NCBI RefSeq assembly: GCF_000348685.1
Contig: NZ_ANLA01000015.1
Span: 62,001-126,000 of the forward strand
Length of the DNA stretch: 64,000 nt
Origin: Xanthomarina gelatinilytica
GTDB taxonomy: Bacteria > Bacteroidota > Bacteroidia > Flavobacteriales > Flavobacteriaceae
Direction: 5' to 3'
In this document: positions 18,115-26,197 of the stretch, piece by piece
Position numbering within the stretch: the first letter of the stretch is position 1
Layout: every line of letters begins with the position of its first letter
Made by a program: the position numbers and the translations under genes
The notes under the pieces: model-generated
Told to the model about the DNA's origin: nothing
Database searches by the model: none
What the model saw: the letters and a program-made list of their open reading frames with translations, nothing else

Positions 18115-21100
18115 TTAACGTTTTAAAGTAAAGTGACTTTTAAACTCCCTGCCGTCTTGTAGTGTTGCAGAAAACCAGTAATCACTGGTAGGTAAGGGCT
18201 CTCCATTAAAAGTGCCATCCCAACCCTTGCCAAGAGGGTCTATTTGTTTTACTAATTTTCCATACCTGTCGTGAATACGGATCATGGTGTTGGGCTGGAA
18301 CACATTGGAAACGCCTTTCACATTCCAAGTATCGTTATAGCCATCACCATTTGGTGTAAAGAATTTTGGAAAACCAATAACAGAAACATCTTGGGTTACT
18401 ATGCCACAATTGTTTTTAATATCCCTTACAGCAACTGTATAAATACCTCCATATACATTGTAAAATGTGTTGCTGGGTTGATAGGTGTAATATAAACCAT
18501 CTTGGTTGTAAAGCGCATATTCATAGTCACCTTCTCCAGAAACAAGAACGGTTATGGTGTTGTTTTCGGTAGCATCCACTACCATAATATCGTTAAAAGT
18601 GGCTGTATTGGAAGGTTCCACAGTAATGCTCCTGGATTTAGAACAACCAAAGATGTTTGTAGCAGTAACTGTATATGTGCCAATCTCGTTGATTTGTATG
18701 TTGCTAGAGGTTTCTCCATTGGACCACAGATAAGTGTAGTTTCCAGGTATATCGTTTACAATGCCAGCATCTAAAGTAATGGTTTGTGGGAAGGTGTTCA
18801 AGCAATATAAAACCGTTTCATCATCTTCCAAAACGGGTAACCTCTTCACAGAAAGATACACTTCGCTAATACCATAACAAGCGTTGTTGTTTTCAGCTCT
18901 TGCAAAAAGGGTTTGATTGTAAGGTGTTGTATTATTATAAGGCGACACTAATTCGTTCTGTTCTAAAAGCGCATCTTGATAAGATTCATAAAAAGTAATT
19001 GGGAACACAATGCCATTTATGGTTTGCATGTCTGTAGCAATATCGTTTAGGTTGAAGGTGTTGATGCCATCTTGAGAATCCAGTTCATCGCAAGCAATAG
19101 GTACCTGATAATCCTGAAGTTGCGTGACGCTTACTTCCAACGAAAGTTGCGCTATGCTAAAACAACCTGTAGCATCATCAATAACCTGAGCGAAAATAAT
19201 TTGTGGGTTTGAAATGTTTTGGTAGCTGGAAGCATTTAAAGGGTTATTGCTGTTTTCAGCATCCAAAAGGTTCAAATAAAAACCTGTAGAAACATTTGCT
19301 GCGCCACCCGTTAATTCGTTATGGGCTTCATTCAAATTAAAGAAGGTTCTGCCATCGTTTAAGCCATCCTCGTCACATTGTAAAAGTGAGGCATTAAAAG
19401 AACTTGGGACAGAATTTACAATTATATCAAAAGAAGTGGTTGCAAAGCAGTTGGTGTTTAAATTATTTTCTATCCTAACAAAAATGCTTTCGTTAAATGG
19501 GTTGGAATTATAATAAGGTTCAGGCAGTTCAGCTGTGTTGTTTTCAGCATCTATTTGTGATGAATGATAGGTTACAGTGTAGGCACTGGCATCTTGATTG
19601 CCTAAAACTAAAGCATCAAAATCATGCAAGAAGGTATCCATTTGTCCATTTGTGTCATCACCATCCTCCATATTGTCACATATCTCTTGGGTGTTTAGGC
19701 TATTTGCAATTGGAGTATTAAACACTTCAATAAAAAACGAAGTGGTATCATAACAACCAGGACTTCCTGTTAAATCAACTCTCGCAATTATTTCTTGAGG
19801 ATTGGATGTATTGGTATATAAGCCAATGATTTCATTTTGATTGGCATCTGCATCTGCTTGTGTTTCAAAATAATGCACACTGTAATGATTTGGGTCTTGT
19901 GCATTTAAAATTTCAGCATCTTTGGTTGAAAAATCAAATGACCACAAACCGTCATTGTTATCGTCACAAATATCCATATTGGAAACTGAATTTGCCACAG
20001 GTAGAGGGAAATATTCCACAATGGCTTCTCCTTCCAAGAAATCGCAACCACCATTGTTCAAGTCTATAAGTACTTCATAGCTTCCGTTTTGATTCACATC
20101 CAAAAAATAATCTGTATTGGGTAATGGATTACCATTAAAGGTCCAGGTGTAAATGGCTCCAGGAATATCTTCAGCCATTAAGGTATAGGTGTCACCCAAA
20201 CATAAAGGCAGATAATTGGTGGCAATGGGAGTGACTGTGTTGTTAATGATATCGATTTTTTCAACAAAGAAAGACGAGATAAAAGGAGGTAAGCCTTGTG
20301 TGGCATTATGGATGCCTAAATTAATGGCATTGTTTTGATAGTTGCAGGCTTGACCTAGCTCATTGGGATTGTTTATTACACTTAAAAATGGGGTGCCTTG
20401 TGTATAAGTGGCAGCCATAGTTCGATAAATTTTTCCGTTTGGTCCTAATTGTAAGGCGCTCCTATATAAATTTTGTTGATCTATTAATTGTTGTGTGCCA
20501 ACAATATCAGGGTTTGTTAAATCAAATTGGGTTAGGGCAGAAAAGTGTTTAGAAGGAAGATGATCATCGGCAGGATTAAAATAATCATTTGATGATGAGA
20601 CATATAACATCTCACTATTGGGGGAAAATTCTATGCCATAAGGTTCATCGTAAGGACTACTTATATTTAGTCTTTGGTTATTACTAACAATTCCAGTTTG
20701 TTTATCGAAATCGAACAGAAACAAACCATCTCTTTGTACATTGGCACAAGCTAGTTTTTCGCCACTAGGTGAAAATTTTAAGTAGCCTCTTAAATCTGAA
20801 ATGCCCATACCTTCTATAGTTGAAACCACAGCAGTTGTATTTACTCCAGTGGTTGTTACCTCAAAAGCATGAAAGGTATTTAATGGCGAAGTGGCATTAC
20901 CTCCAGGGTTTGAAAGTGCAATAACCCAAATGGTTTGAGACGCACAATCTTTTAAAACAGCTGAAACTTTTTCAGAACACTGAGTTAACAAATTAATGTT
21001 TTTTTGAACCACTTGCCCCAAACCTCCATCTCTAGTCATGTCCACAACAGAATATTTCAACCCTGTTAAAGACTGATTGGAACCTACAGTGAAAATGTAA

Positions 21101-21429
21101 TAAATATCGGGATCGTTAGGTTTAGGGACCACAATGGCAGATTGTGAGCTTGAAGGATTTCCCAATAACCCAAAACCGTTGTTTAAAATAGTATGTTGTC
21201 TGTTGTAAACTGTTATGCCGTCTGTATAAAAAAGTAAATTACCATTGCTATCAGAAATGGAAGAACAACCTTCTATGGTGTTTAATTGGCCATCGTTTAA
21301 AACGGTTATGGAACCATCGTTTGCAAATTGGATGCCTGCATTTTCACCAAAATACCAATTGGAGGCTTCTTCTTGAGAAAAGACACAGAAATTTATGGAT
21401 AATAAAAAGTAAAAAAGTAGTTTATTCAT
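18115..21429 (-). CDS. Secreted T9SS type B protein with beta-propeller-like N-terminus and four repeats
   Basis: 1104 residues with a signal peptide at about 1-19 (ending CVFSQ). Residues about 22-392 look like a beta-propeller (repeated strands such as NWYFGENAGIQF, NLLFYTDG, YLKFSPSGEKLA, GIEFSPNSEMLY, LQLGPNGKIY). An Ig/PKD-like module spans 398-476. Four repeats of about 97 residues span 478-867. Next come the same two-module linker as in the 776- and 1620-residue proteins, and the type B sorting domain from about 1020 (FPKFFTPNGDGYNDTW, HDRYGKLVK, GWDGTFNGE, end HFTLKR). It is exported through T9SS. It lies 26 bases downstream of the ABC permease gene on the same strand, so it may share a transcript with the transporter. 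Confidence 0.87.
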   Translation of the reverse strand: MNKLLFYFLLSINFCVFSQEEASNWYFGENAGIQFANDGSITVLNDGQLNTIEGCSSISDSNGNLLFYTDGITVYNRQHTILNNGFGLLGNPSSSQSAIVVPKPNDPDIYYIFTVGSNQSLTGLKYSVVDMTRDGGLGQVVQKNINLLTQCSEKVSAVLKDCASQTIWVIALSNPGGNATSPLNTFHAFEVTTTGVNTTAVVSTIEGMGISDLRGYLKFSPSGEKLACANVQRDGLFLFDFDKQTGIVSNNQRLNISSPYDEPYGIEFSPNSEMLYVSSSNDYFNPADDHLPSKHFSALTQFDLTNPDIVGTQQLIDQQNLYRSALQLGPNGKIYRTMAATYTQGTPFLSVINNPNELGQACNYQNNAINLGIHNATQGLPPFISSFFVEKIDIINNTVTPIATNYLPLCLGDTYTLMAEDIPGAIYTWTFNGNPLPNTDYFLDVNQNGSYEVLIDLNNGGCDFLEGEAIVEYFPLPVANSVSNMDICDDNNDGLWSFDFSTKDAEILNAQDPNHYSVHYFETQADADANQNEIIGLYTNTSNPQEIIARVDLTGSPGCYDTTSFFIEVFNTPIANSLNTQEICDNMEDGDDTNGQMDTFLHDFDALVLGNQDASAYTVTYHSSQIDAENNTAELPEPYYNSNPFNESIFVRIENNLNTNCFATTSFDIIVNSVPSSFNASLLQCDEDGLNDGRTFFNLNEAHNELTGGAANVSTGFYLNLLDAENSNNPLNASSYQNISNPQIIFAQVIDDATGCFSIAQLSLEVSVTQLQDYQVPIACDELDSQDGINTFNLNDIATDMQTINGIVFPITFYESYQDALLEQNELVSPYNNTTPYNQTLFARAENNNACYGISEVYLSVKRLPVLEDDETVLYCLNTFPQTITLDAGIVNDIPGNYTYLWSNGETSSNIQINEIGTYTVTATNIFGCSKSRSITVEPSNTATFNDIMVVDATENNTITVLVSGEGDYEYALYNQDGLYYTYQPSNTFYNVYGGIYTVAVRDIKNNCGIVTQDVSVIGFPKFFTPNGDGYNDTWNVKGVSNVFQPNTMIRIHDRYGKLVKQIDPLGKGWDGTFNGEPLPTSDYWFSATLQDGREFKSHFTLKR

Positions 21430-21455
21430 TTAACGAGCAATAGAAACCAAAGGTA

Positions 21456-22280
21456 TTATAAATCTCGCTTTTTTAATAATCTATAAGATAAAAAGATAAA
21501 AATGGCAGTCCAACCCAACACAATGAAAATCTCGTACCAATGCACAGCATAATCGTACATTAAATCGCCTTTTTCAGGAAATTTGGTCATCATAACTCTT
21601 TGAAAAGGCTGGTCTATAAGATTGTACATGGATTTTAAAGGAAAGAAATTTTGAATTTTTCCAGCAAGATCCATATTTGCCTGCCATGAAATGATGCCAA
21701 AAACGATCCATTCCAAAATATATAAAATGAATAAAAAAGCTAAAGCAAAAGCTGAACGTTTTACCAACATACCGAAAAACAAACACAAGCTAAAAAAACC
21801 AATAAGTTTTACAAAGTACGCCAATAAAAAGCTTGTTTCCCTAACAATAATGGCAGCTTCGGTGTAACTGGAATAATATAAACCTATAAAAAAAGATGCT
21901 AAGGCAATCAATAATGTGGCTATTAAAGAAAAGAACACAATGGTGTAAAATTTGGAAAGAATAAACTCCTTTTTGCTTAAACCATCAATCAAGTTTTGTT
22001 TTAGGGTTTTGTTGCTGTATTCGTTCCCTATCATGCTAACCACCACAATAGCAAAGAAAAATTTAAATTGCGACGCAAAAAATGTGGTTATGTGCCAGAT
22101 TATAGGAAAATTGAAAATGCCCAATTCGCCTAATTCCAAAGTAAAAAATCCAAAGAAATTAATTTTTATGGAAGAGAGGATCAATACTGTAAAAGGCAAT
22201 ACAAACGATATAAATATCAATACTTTACTGGTTCTGTTTAATAACAGTTTTTGTAATTCTAGATTTAAGAGTCTTAACAT
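21456..22280 (-). CDS. ABC-2 type transporter permease
   Basis: 274 residues with about six membrane segments, starting MLRLLNLELQKLLLNRTSKVL. The first helix follows at about 20-40, then a loop with NEYSNKTLKQNLIDGLSKKEF, which is typical of the ABC-2 permease family (NEYxxxTLRxxLxxGxSRxxF). It pairs with the ATPase encoded 46 bases upstream. The substrate is not visible; relatives export peptides, antibiotics or lipids. GldF is an alternative in this phylum, but there is no gldG neighbour and the protein reads as the generic BcrB/NatB-like type. Confidence 0.87.
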   Translation of the reverse strand: MLRLLNLELQKLLLNRTSKVLIFISFVLPFTVLILSSIKINFFGFFTLELGELGIFNFPIIWHITTFFASQFKFFFAIVVVSMIGNEYSNKTLKQNLIDGLSKKEFILSKFYTIVFFSLIATLLIALASFFIGLYYSSYTEAAIIVRETSFLLAYFVKLIGFFSLCLFFGMLVKRSAFALAFLFILYILEWIVFGIISWQANMDLAGKIQNFFPLKSMYNLIDQPFQRVMMTKFPEKGDLMYDYAVHWYEIFIVLGWTAIFIFLSYRLLKKRDL

Positions 22281-22326
22281 GGAATTGGTTTTGATACTGA
22301 AACAGGTTCAGTGGGAATGGGTTAGT

Positions 22327-23223
22327 TTAAAGTTTGTCTGTTAGTTGTAAAAATTGCTCTTCCAAGCTTTCCTTGCGTTTTACCAAATGCGATAAAACCA
22401 TGCCTTTTTCAAACATAAGTTTATTGAATGTTACTGCATCCATGGGTTCGTTTAGAAAAGCTGTAATCAGGTCGTTTTCCACTTTAATGGTTCCAAAATC
22501 CGGATTCGATTTTAGATATTCCAGAAGGTGTTCTTGCTTGTCGCATTTCAATTCAAAAAAACCATGGCTGGAAATCATTTCATCCACACGTCCAGAATAA
22601 AGCTTTACGCCTTTTCTTAAAACCACCACATGAGAGCACACTTTTTCAACTTCATCCAGTAAATGCGATGCTAAAAGTATGGTCGTGCCTTGGTTGGCAA
22701 TCTCCTTGATTATTTGTCTAATTTGATGGATGCCTTGAGGGTCCAGCCCATTTGTGGGTTCATCTAAAATCAGGATTTCAGGATCGTTCAACAGGGCAGA
22801 AGCAATGGCCAAACGCTGTTTCATACCTAAAGAATAGGTACTAAACTTATGGTCTTTTCTGTCCAATAAATTTACAACCTCCAGTTTTTCGTCAATCTTG
22901 GCATAGTCCACACCTTTAATTTTGCATACCAACTTTAAATTTTGTGCTGCAGTCATGTACGGATAAAAATTTGGACGTTCTATAATGGCTCCAACTTTTT
23001 TTAAGGCATCATGCGTATCCACAGTTCCGTTAAACCATTTAAAGTTTCCGGAAGTTTTGTTTACCACATTTAAAACTATGCCTAATGTGGTGGATTTCCC
23101 ACTGCCATTTGGACCTAAAATGCCATACACGTTTCCTTTGTTTATGGTAAACGATAAGTCGTTGACAGCTGTTAAGAAACCAAATTTTTTGGTGAGGTTG
23201 TTAATTGTAAGAATGGGTTCCAA
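22327..23223 (-). CDS. ABC transporter ATP-binding protein
   Basis: 298 residues. It has Walker A GPNGSGKST (about 37-45), a Q-loop region, the signature YSLGMKQRLAIASAL, Walker B LILDEPTNGLDP and the switch histidine in LLASHLLDEVE. The domain is BcrA/CcmA-like (drug or peptide exporters), with a C-terminal extension of about 80 residues that ends EEQFLQLTDKL. It powers the ABC-2 permease gene just downstream. It is divergent from the kinase-like gene at 23349. Confidence 0.92.
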   Translation of the reverse strand: MEPILTINNLTKKFGFLTAVNDLSFTINKGNVYGILGPNGSGKSTTLGIVLNVVNKTSGNFKWFNGTVDTHDALKKVGAIIERPNFYPYMTAAQNLKLVCKIKGVDYAKIDEKLEVVNLLDRKDHKFSTYSLGMKQRLAIASALLNDPEILILDEPTNGLDPQGIHQIRQIIKEIANQGTTILLASHLLDEVEKVCSHVVVLRKGVKLYSGRVDEMISSHGFFELKCDKQEHLLEYLKSNPDFGTIKVENDLITAFLNEPMDAVTFNKLMFEKGMVLSHLVKRKESLEEQFLQLTDKL

Positions 23224-23325
23224 ATTGATAGTTTTTTTTTTGATTGAGACCGAAAAATTCGGTTTTAATTAGTATGTATATGACGAGTGTTCCTTAAAAA
23301 TGTTACATCCATAAAAATAAAAGCT

Positions 23326-23333
23326 TAAATTTG
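23326..23333 (+). promoter_or_regulatory. Bacteroidota -7 box TAAATTTG
   Basis: TAAATTTG is an exact TAnnTTTG match 15 bases before the ATG at 23349. It overlaps a TTG at 23331 that opens the same frame, which argues that translation starts at the ATG rather than at the TTG. Confidence 0.55.
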
Positions 23334-23348
23334 AACAATTCGTTTTCT

Positions 23349-24410
23349 ATGGAAGATTTAAAGATATCAAAAAAAAAACCATCTTATCCAGTTAGTAAAA
23401 AATTGCACCAATATCTCACTGAATACAACAGGAATATTAGGTTGCCCATTTTTTACGACGATTTGTTGCGTTTTCAAGGTTCCATTGTGGTGTACGATAA
23501 AAATGATGAAGATACACTATGGATACGTGTATATTACAACGAATTTGAACGTGAAGAAATAGATTTAAGCCTGAAACGTGTTTACACCATTTTACATAGT
23601 GATGGTAACGAAAAAACCATTCCATTTCTTACCATAGATGCTGTGGATTACTGTACGTTTGGGAACTCCAAGCCCTTTCGGGTAAAGGTTAGGAACATAT
23701 TAAACGACAATTACACCTATTTTTACGTAAAAAAAGCAGATGCTTCCAGGATTTATGGTCTGGAACTGGAACACATGCTGTCTCCTTACAACTTAAATTT
23801 CCTGGTACACAAGGACACTTTAATTGAAGAACATATTGCTGGAATTCCTGGCGATGAATTTATAAAAAATATGTTGCCCAATTGCAACCCTTTGGAAAAA
23901 TCGCAAATAGCCAAGGAGTTTGTAAAATTCAATGAACGTTGTACCATCAGGCTTTTGGGCGATATGAGGTCTTACAATTACGTGATCGTGCCAACCCACG
24001 ATTTTGACCATGTGGTTTATAAAATTCGAGCCATAGATTTTGATCAGCAGTGTTACGAAGGGAAATTCAATATTTACAAACCTCAGTTTTTTAAGGAAAA
24101 CTATAAAATGGTTGCGTTGGTAACCGAAAAATTTCAAGCCGAATCCATAGACCAATATAAACTGGAGGAACGTTCCATTATGGCCAAACGTTTAATAAGC
24201 TATCACGATAGGATTGCCCATTTGCTAAACTGTATGATTAATGATACACTTTCAAAACCAGAATATGTAAAACAGTTAAGGAATGAAATTTATGAATTTA
24301 CCTCTGATGTTAATTTCAAAAAAAGCAAAACCATGGGAGACATTTTAAAACATGCCTTGGATTTTGTAAAACGAAATTATGAAGATGTCAATATGAAAAA
24401 TTTCTACTAA
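23349..24410 (+). CDS. Uncharacterised protein with kinase-like (APH-fold) motifs
   Basis: 353 residues from the ATG; no signal peptide or membrane segment. I recognise no named family. Motifs in order match a protein-kinase-like/aminoglycoside phosphotransferase core: a beta strand with lysines (YFYVKKAD, K128/K129), acidic residues in the next helix (E139, E141), a hinge-like EEHIAGIPGDEF (161-171), a catalytic-loop-like GDMRSYNYVIV with D205 and N210 at the spacing seen in HGDLHPGN, and a metal-binding-like IDFD (229-232) 20 residues later. A basic helical tail follows. It is therefore probably a divergent cytoplasmic kinase or pseudokinase; the substrate is unknown. It is a single gene, divergent from the ABC transporter. 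Confidence 0.5.
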   Translation: MEDLKISKKKPSYPVSKKLHQYLTEYNRNIRLPIFYDDLLRFQGSIVVYDKNDEDTLWIRVYYNEFEREEIDLSLKRVYTILHSDGNEKTIPFLTIDAVDYCTFGNSKPFRVKVRNILNDNYTYFYVKKADASRIYGLELEHMLSPYNLNFLVHKDTLIEEHIAGIPGDEFIKNMLPNCNPLEKSQIAKEFVKFNERCTIRLLGDMRSYNYVIVPTHDFDHVVYKIRAIDFDQQCYEGKFNIYKPQFFKENYKMVALVTEKFQAESIDQYKLEERSIMAKRLISYHDRIAHLLNCMINDTLSKPEYVKQLRNEIYEFTSDVNFKKSKTMGDILKHALDFVKRNYEDVNMKNFY

Positions 24411-24479
24411 ATGGGTTTAGTGTTGCGTTGGCTGTTGTTTGGTTGTGCTAATCTTGATATTAAGAACTTAAAACTAAGT

Positions 24480-24998
24480 TTAATTCCAATTTTCATCAAA
24501 ATTTAGATTGTCGTAATCGTCCAGATCCAGATCGTCATCAAACTCGTCGTTGTAATCATCAAAATTTTCAGCTTCAAAAGATTTTTCGGGAGCTTCATCA
24601 GGAATCTGTCCATGAACAAACATCAGGTTTGGATAATCTGTACCTTCAGCTTCTTCAACAATTTCGGCAAGTTCCACTAAAAAAGTCCACATGCTCAAAA
24701 AGTCGTATATGTACAACAGTCTGGTGCTTTTTTCATGTGTGACTTCATTGATTGGAGTATCTCTCATTAAACGCACTTCATTGGCAGCTTCGCTCATATC
24801 AAACAATGAGATTTCCTCACCTTGGTTCCATTCGTCATCACTTAAATAAAATGAAGCCATTTCACTGCCTTCAAAACCAAACGCTTGTGTAATGCTGTTG
24901 TGCAAATCTTCCAGAGTATCTGTTTCACGAATTTCAATGTCCCTAAAGATATCTCCTTCAGAGTCGTGGTCAAGTATAATTCTAAATCTGTAAATCAT
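24480..24998 (-). CDS. pRiA4b ORF-3 / IS1096 TnpR-like family protein
   Basis: 172 residues. The N-terminal 150 residues carry the family pattern: YRFRIILDHD at the start, RDIEIRETDTLEDLHNSI, AFGFEGSEMASFYLSDDEW, a LLYIYDF strand and WTFLVELAEI. The C-terminus is extremely acidic (DDYNDEFDDDLDLDD region). Members occur as single genes and as passenger genes of elements; no transposase or inverted repeat is visible here. The molecular role is unknown. Confidence 0.8.
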   Translation of the reverse strand: MIYRFRIILDHDSEGDIFRDIEIRETDTLEDLHNSITQAFGFEGSEMASFYLSDDEWNQGEEISLFDMSEAANEVRLMRDTPINEVTHEKSTRLLYIYDFLSMWTFLVELAEIVEEAEGTDYPNLMFVHGQIPDEAPEKSFEAENFDDYNDEFDDDLDLDDYDNLNFDENWN

Positions 24999-25015
24999 AA
25001 TGAAAAATTAGGGTA

Positions 25016-25023
25016 CAAAGATA
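25016..25023 (-). promoter_or_regulatory. Bacteroidota -7 box on the minus strand (TATCTTTG)
   Basis: The minus strand reads TATCTTTG 17 bases before the ATG at 24998 of the pRiA4b ORF-3 family gene. Confidence 0.5.
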
Positions 25024-25142
25024 AGGTTTTGGTTATTTATTCATATTATAAAATTCCAAAAACAAAATGTCCATTTTAACGGTTGGGCAGGCCAAACCAA
25101 ACTTTAAATATTTCTGACATTTAAAAATTGAAACACTTTGAT

Positions 25143-26162
25143 TTATTTGCTAAAGCGATGTAAGGTAAAGGTCATTGCCGAAAGCAAGAAAAATGCACCA
25201 ACCTGATGTGCAACACCCAACCACAATGGCACTTGATAGATGATGGTTAAAACACCCAATAGGAACTGAACAAAAACAAGAATAAACAAGGCATCTAAAG
25301 CTTTGTTTTGTAGCTTTGTTAAGCTCATTTTTTTGCCTTGATACCAAATAATTAAAATAAAAACCACCACAACATAGGCAAAGGTTCTATGTATAAACTG
25401 AATGCCACTTGGGTTTTCTATAAGGTTTTTATAAAAAGGTTCCAAAATATAAACGGTCTCATGCATAAATTTTCCTTCGTTCATAAAAGGCCAATGGTTA
25501 TGCAACAATCCAGCTTTAAGTCCTGCAACAAAAGCGCCATACACTATTTGGAAAATAAGTGCTAAATAACTGACTATAATTAGATTCCTGAATTTTTTGT
25601 CAATAATTTTTTTATTAGGATACATTAAATCCAAAGCAACCCATAAGGTTGCAGCAAAGGTTAAAAAGGCCGTTGTTAAATGTGCAGCCAGTCTAAAATG
25701 GCTTACGTCTGGCATGTCAACCAATCCGCTCTTTACCATATACCAACCCAAAAACCCTTGGAAACCTCCAAGTACCAATAAAACAAGGCATTTTTTGATG
25801 GTTTTTTTGGTGAGTTGTTTGGTAATTAAAAAATAGATAAATGGAAAAATAAAGACCAATCCTATTAATCTACCAATAACTCTGTGCAACCATTCCCAAA
25901 AATAGATTCCTTTAAAATCTTCTAGGGTAAAATGTGAATGGAGTTTTTGGTATTCTGGATATTGTTGGTACAGCTCAAAAGCTTCCTGCCATTCTGCTTC
26001 TCCAATGGGAGGAATGGTTCCCGTTATCAATTTATAATTCGAAATGGATAAACCAGAGTCTGTTAACCTGGTAATGCCTCCAACCACTACCATGATAAAG
26101 ATTAAAATACAGCCTGTTAAAAGCCAGTAGATTACGTTTTTGTTGTCTTTTTGTTTTGCCAC
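25143..26162 (-). CDS. ctaA: Heme A synthase (COX15/CtaA family)
   Basis: Oxidises the C8 methyl group of heme O to a formyl group, making heme A for cytochrome c oxidase in the inner membrane. The 339 residues show eight predicted membrane helices and the family's marks: VVVGGITRLTDSGLSIS at the first helix, the EWLHRVIGR histidine, SHFRLAAHLTTAF, IHRTFAYVVV and VAHQVGAFFLL, which supply the heme-binding histidines. The opening matches the type 2 COX15 group. Other oxidase genes are not in the window. Confidence 0.93.
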   Translation of the reverse strand: MAKQKDNKNVIYWLLTGCILIFIMVVVGGITRLTDSGLSISNYKLITGTIPPIGEAEWQEAFELYQQYPEYQKLHSHFTLEDFKGIYFWEWLHRVIGRLIGLVFIFPFIYFLITKQLTKKTIKKCLVLLVLGGFQGFLGWYMVKSGLVDMPDVSHFRLAAHLTTAFLTFAATLWVALDLMYPNKKIIDKKFRNLIIVSYLALIFQIVYGAFVAGLKAGLLHNHWPFMNEGKFMHETVYILEPFYKNLIENPSGIQFIHRTFAYVVVVFILIIWYQGKKMSLTKLQNKALDALFILVFVQFLLGVLTIIYQVPLWLGVAHQVGAFFLLSAMTFTLHRFSK

Positions 26163-26197
26163 GAATACACGATTTTTTAATTTTTATTTACTGACCA

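Noticed and set aside
8870-21429. Repeats in this block as a CRISPR or other DNA repeat array
   Set aside because: The repeats are protein-level, diverged in DNA, and lack constant repeat-spacer structure.
21456-23223. ABC genes as gldA/gldF of gliding motility
   Set aside because: The ATPase reads like the BcrA/CcmA exporter group and there is no gldG neighbour.
24480-24998. pRiA4b ORF-3 family gene as part of an insertion sequence
   Set aside because: No transposase, inverted repeats or target duplication were found around it; family members also occur as stand-alone genes.
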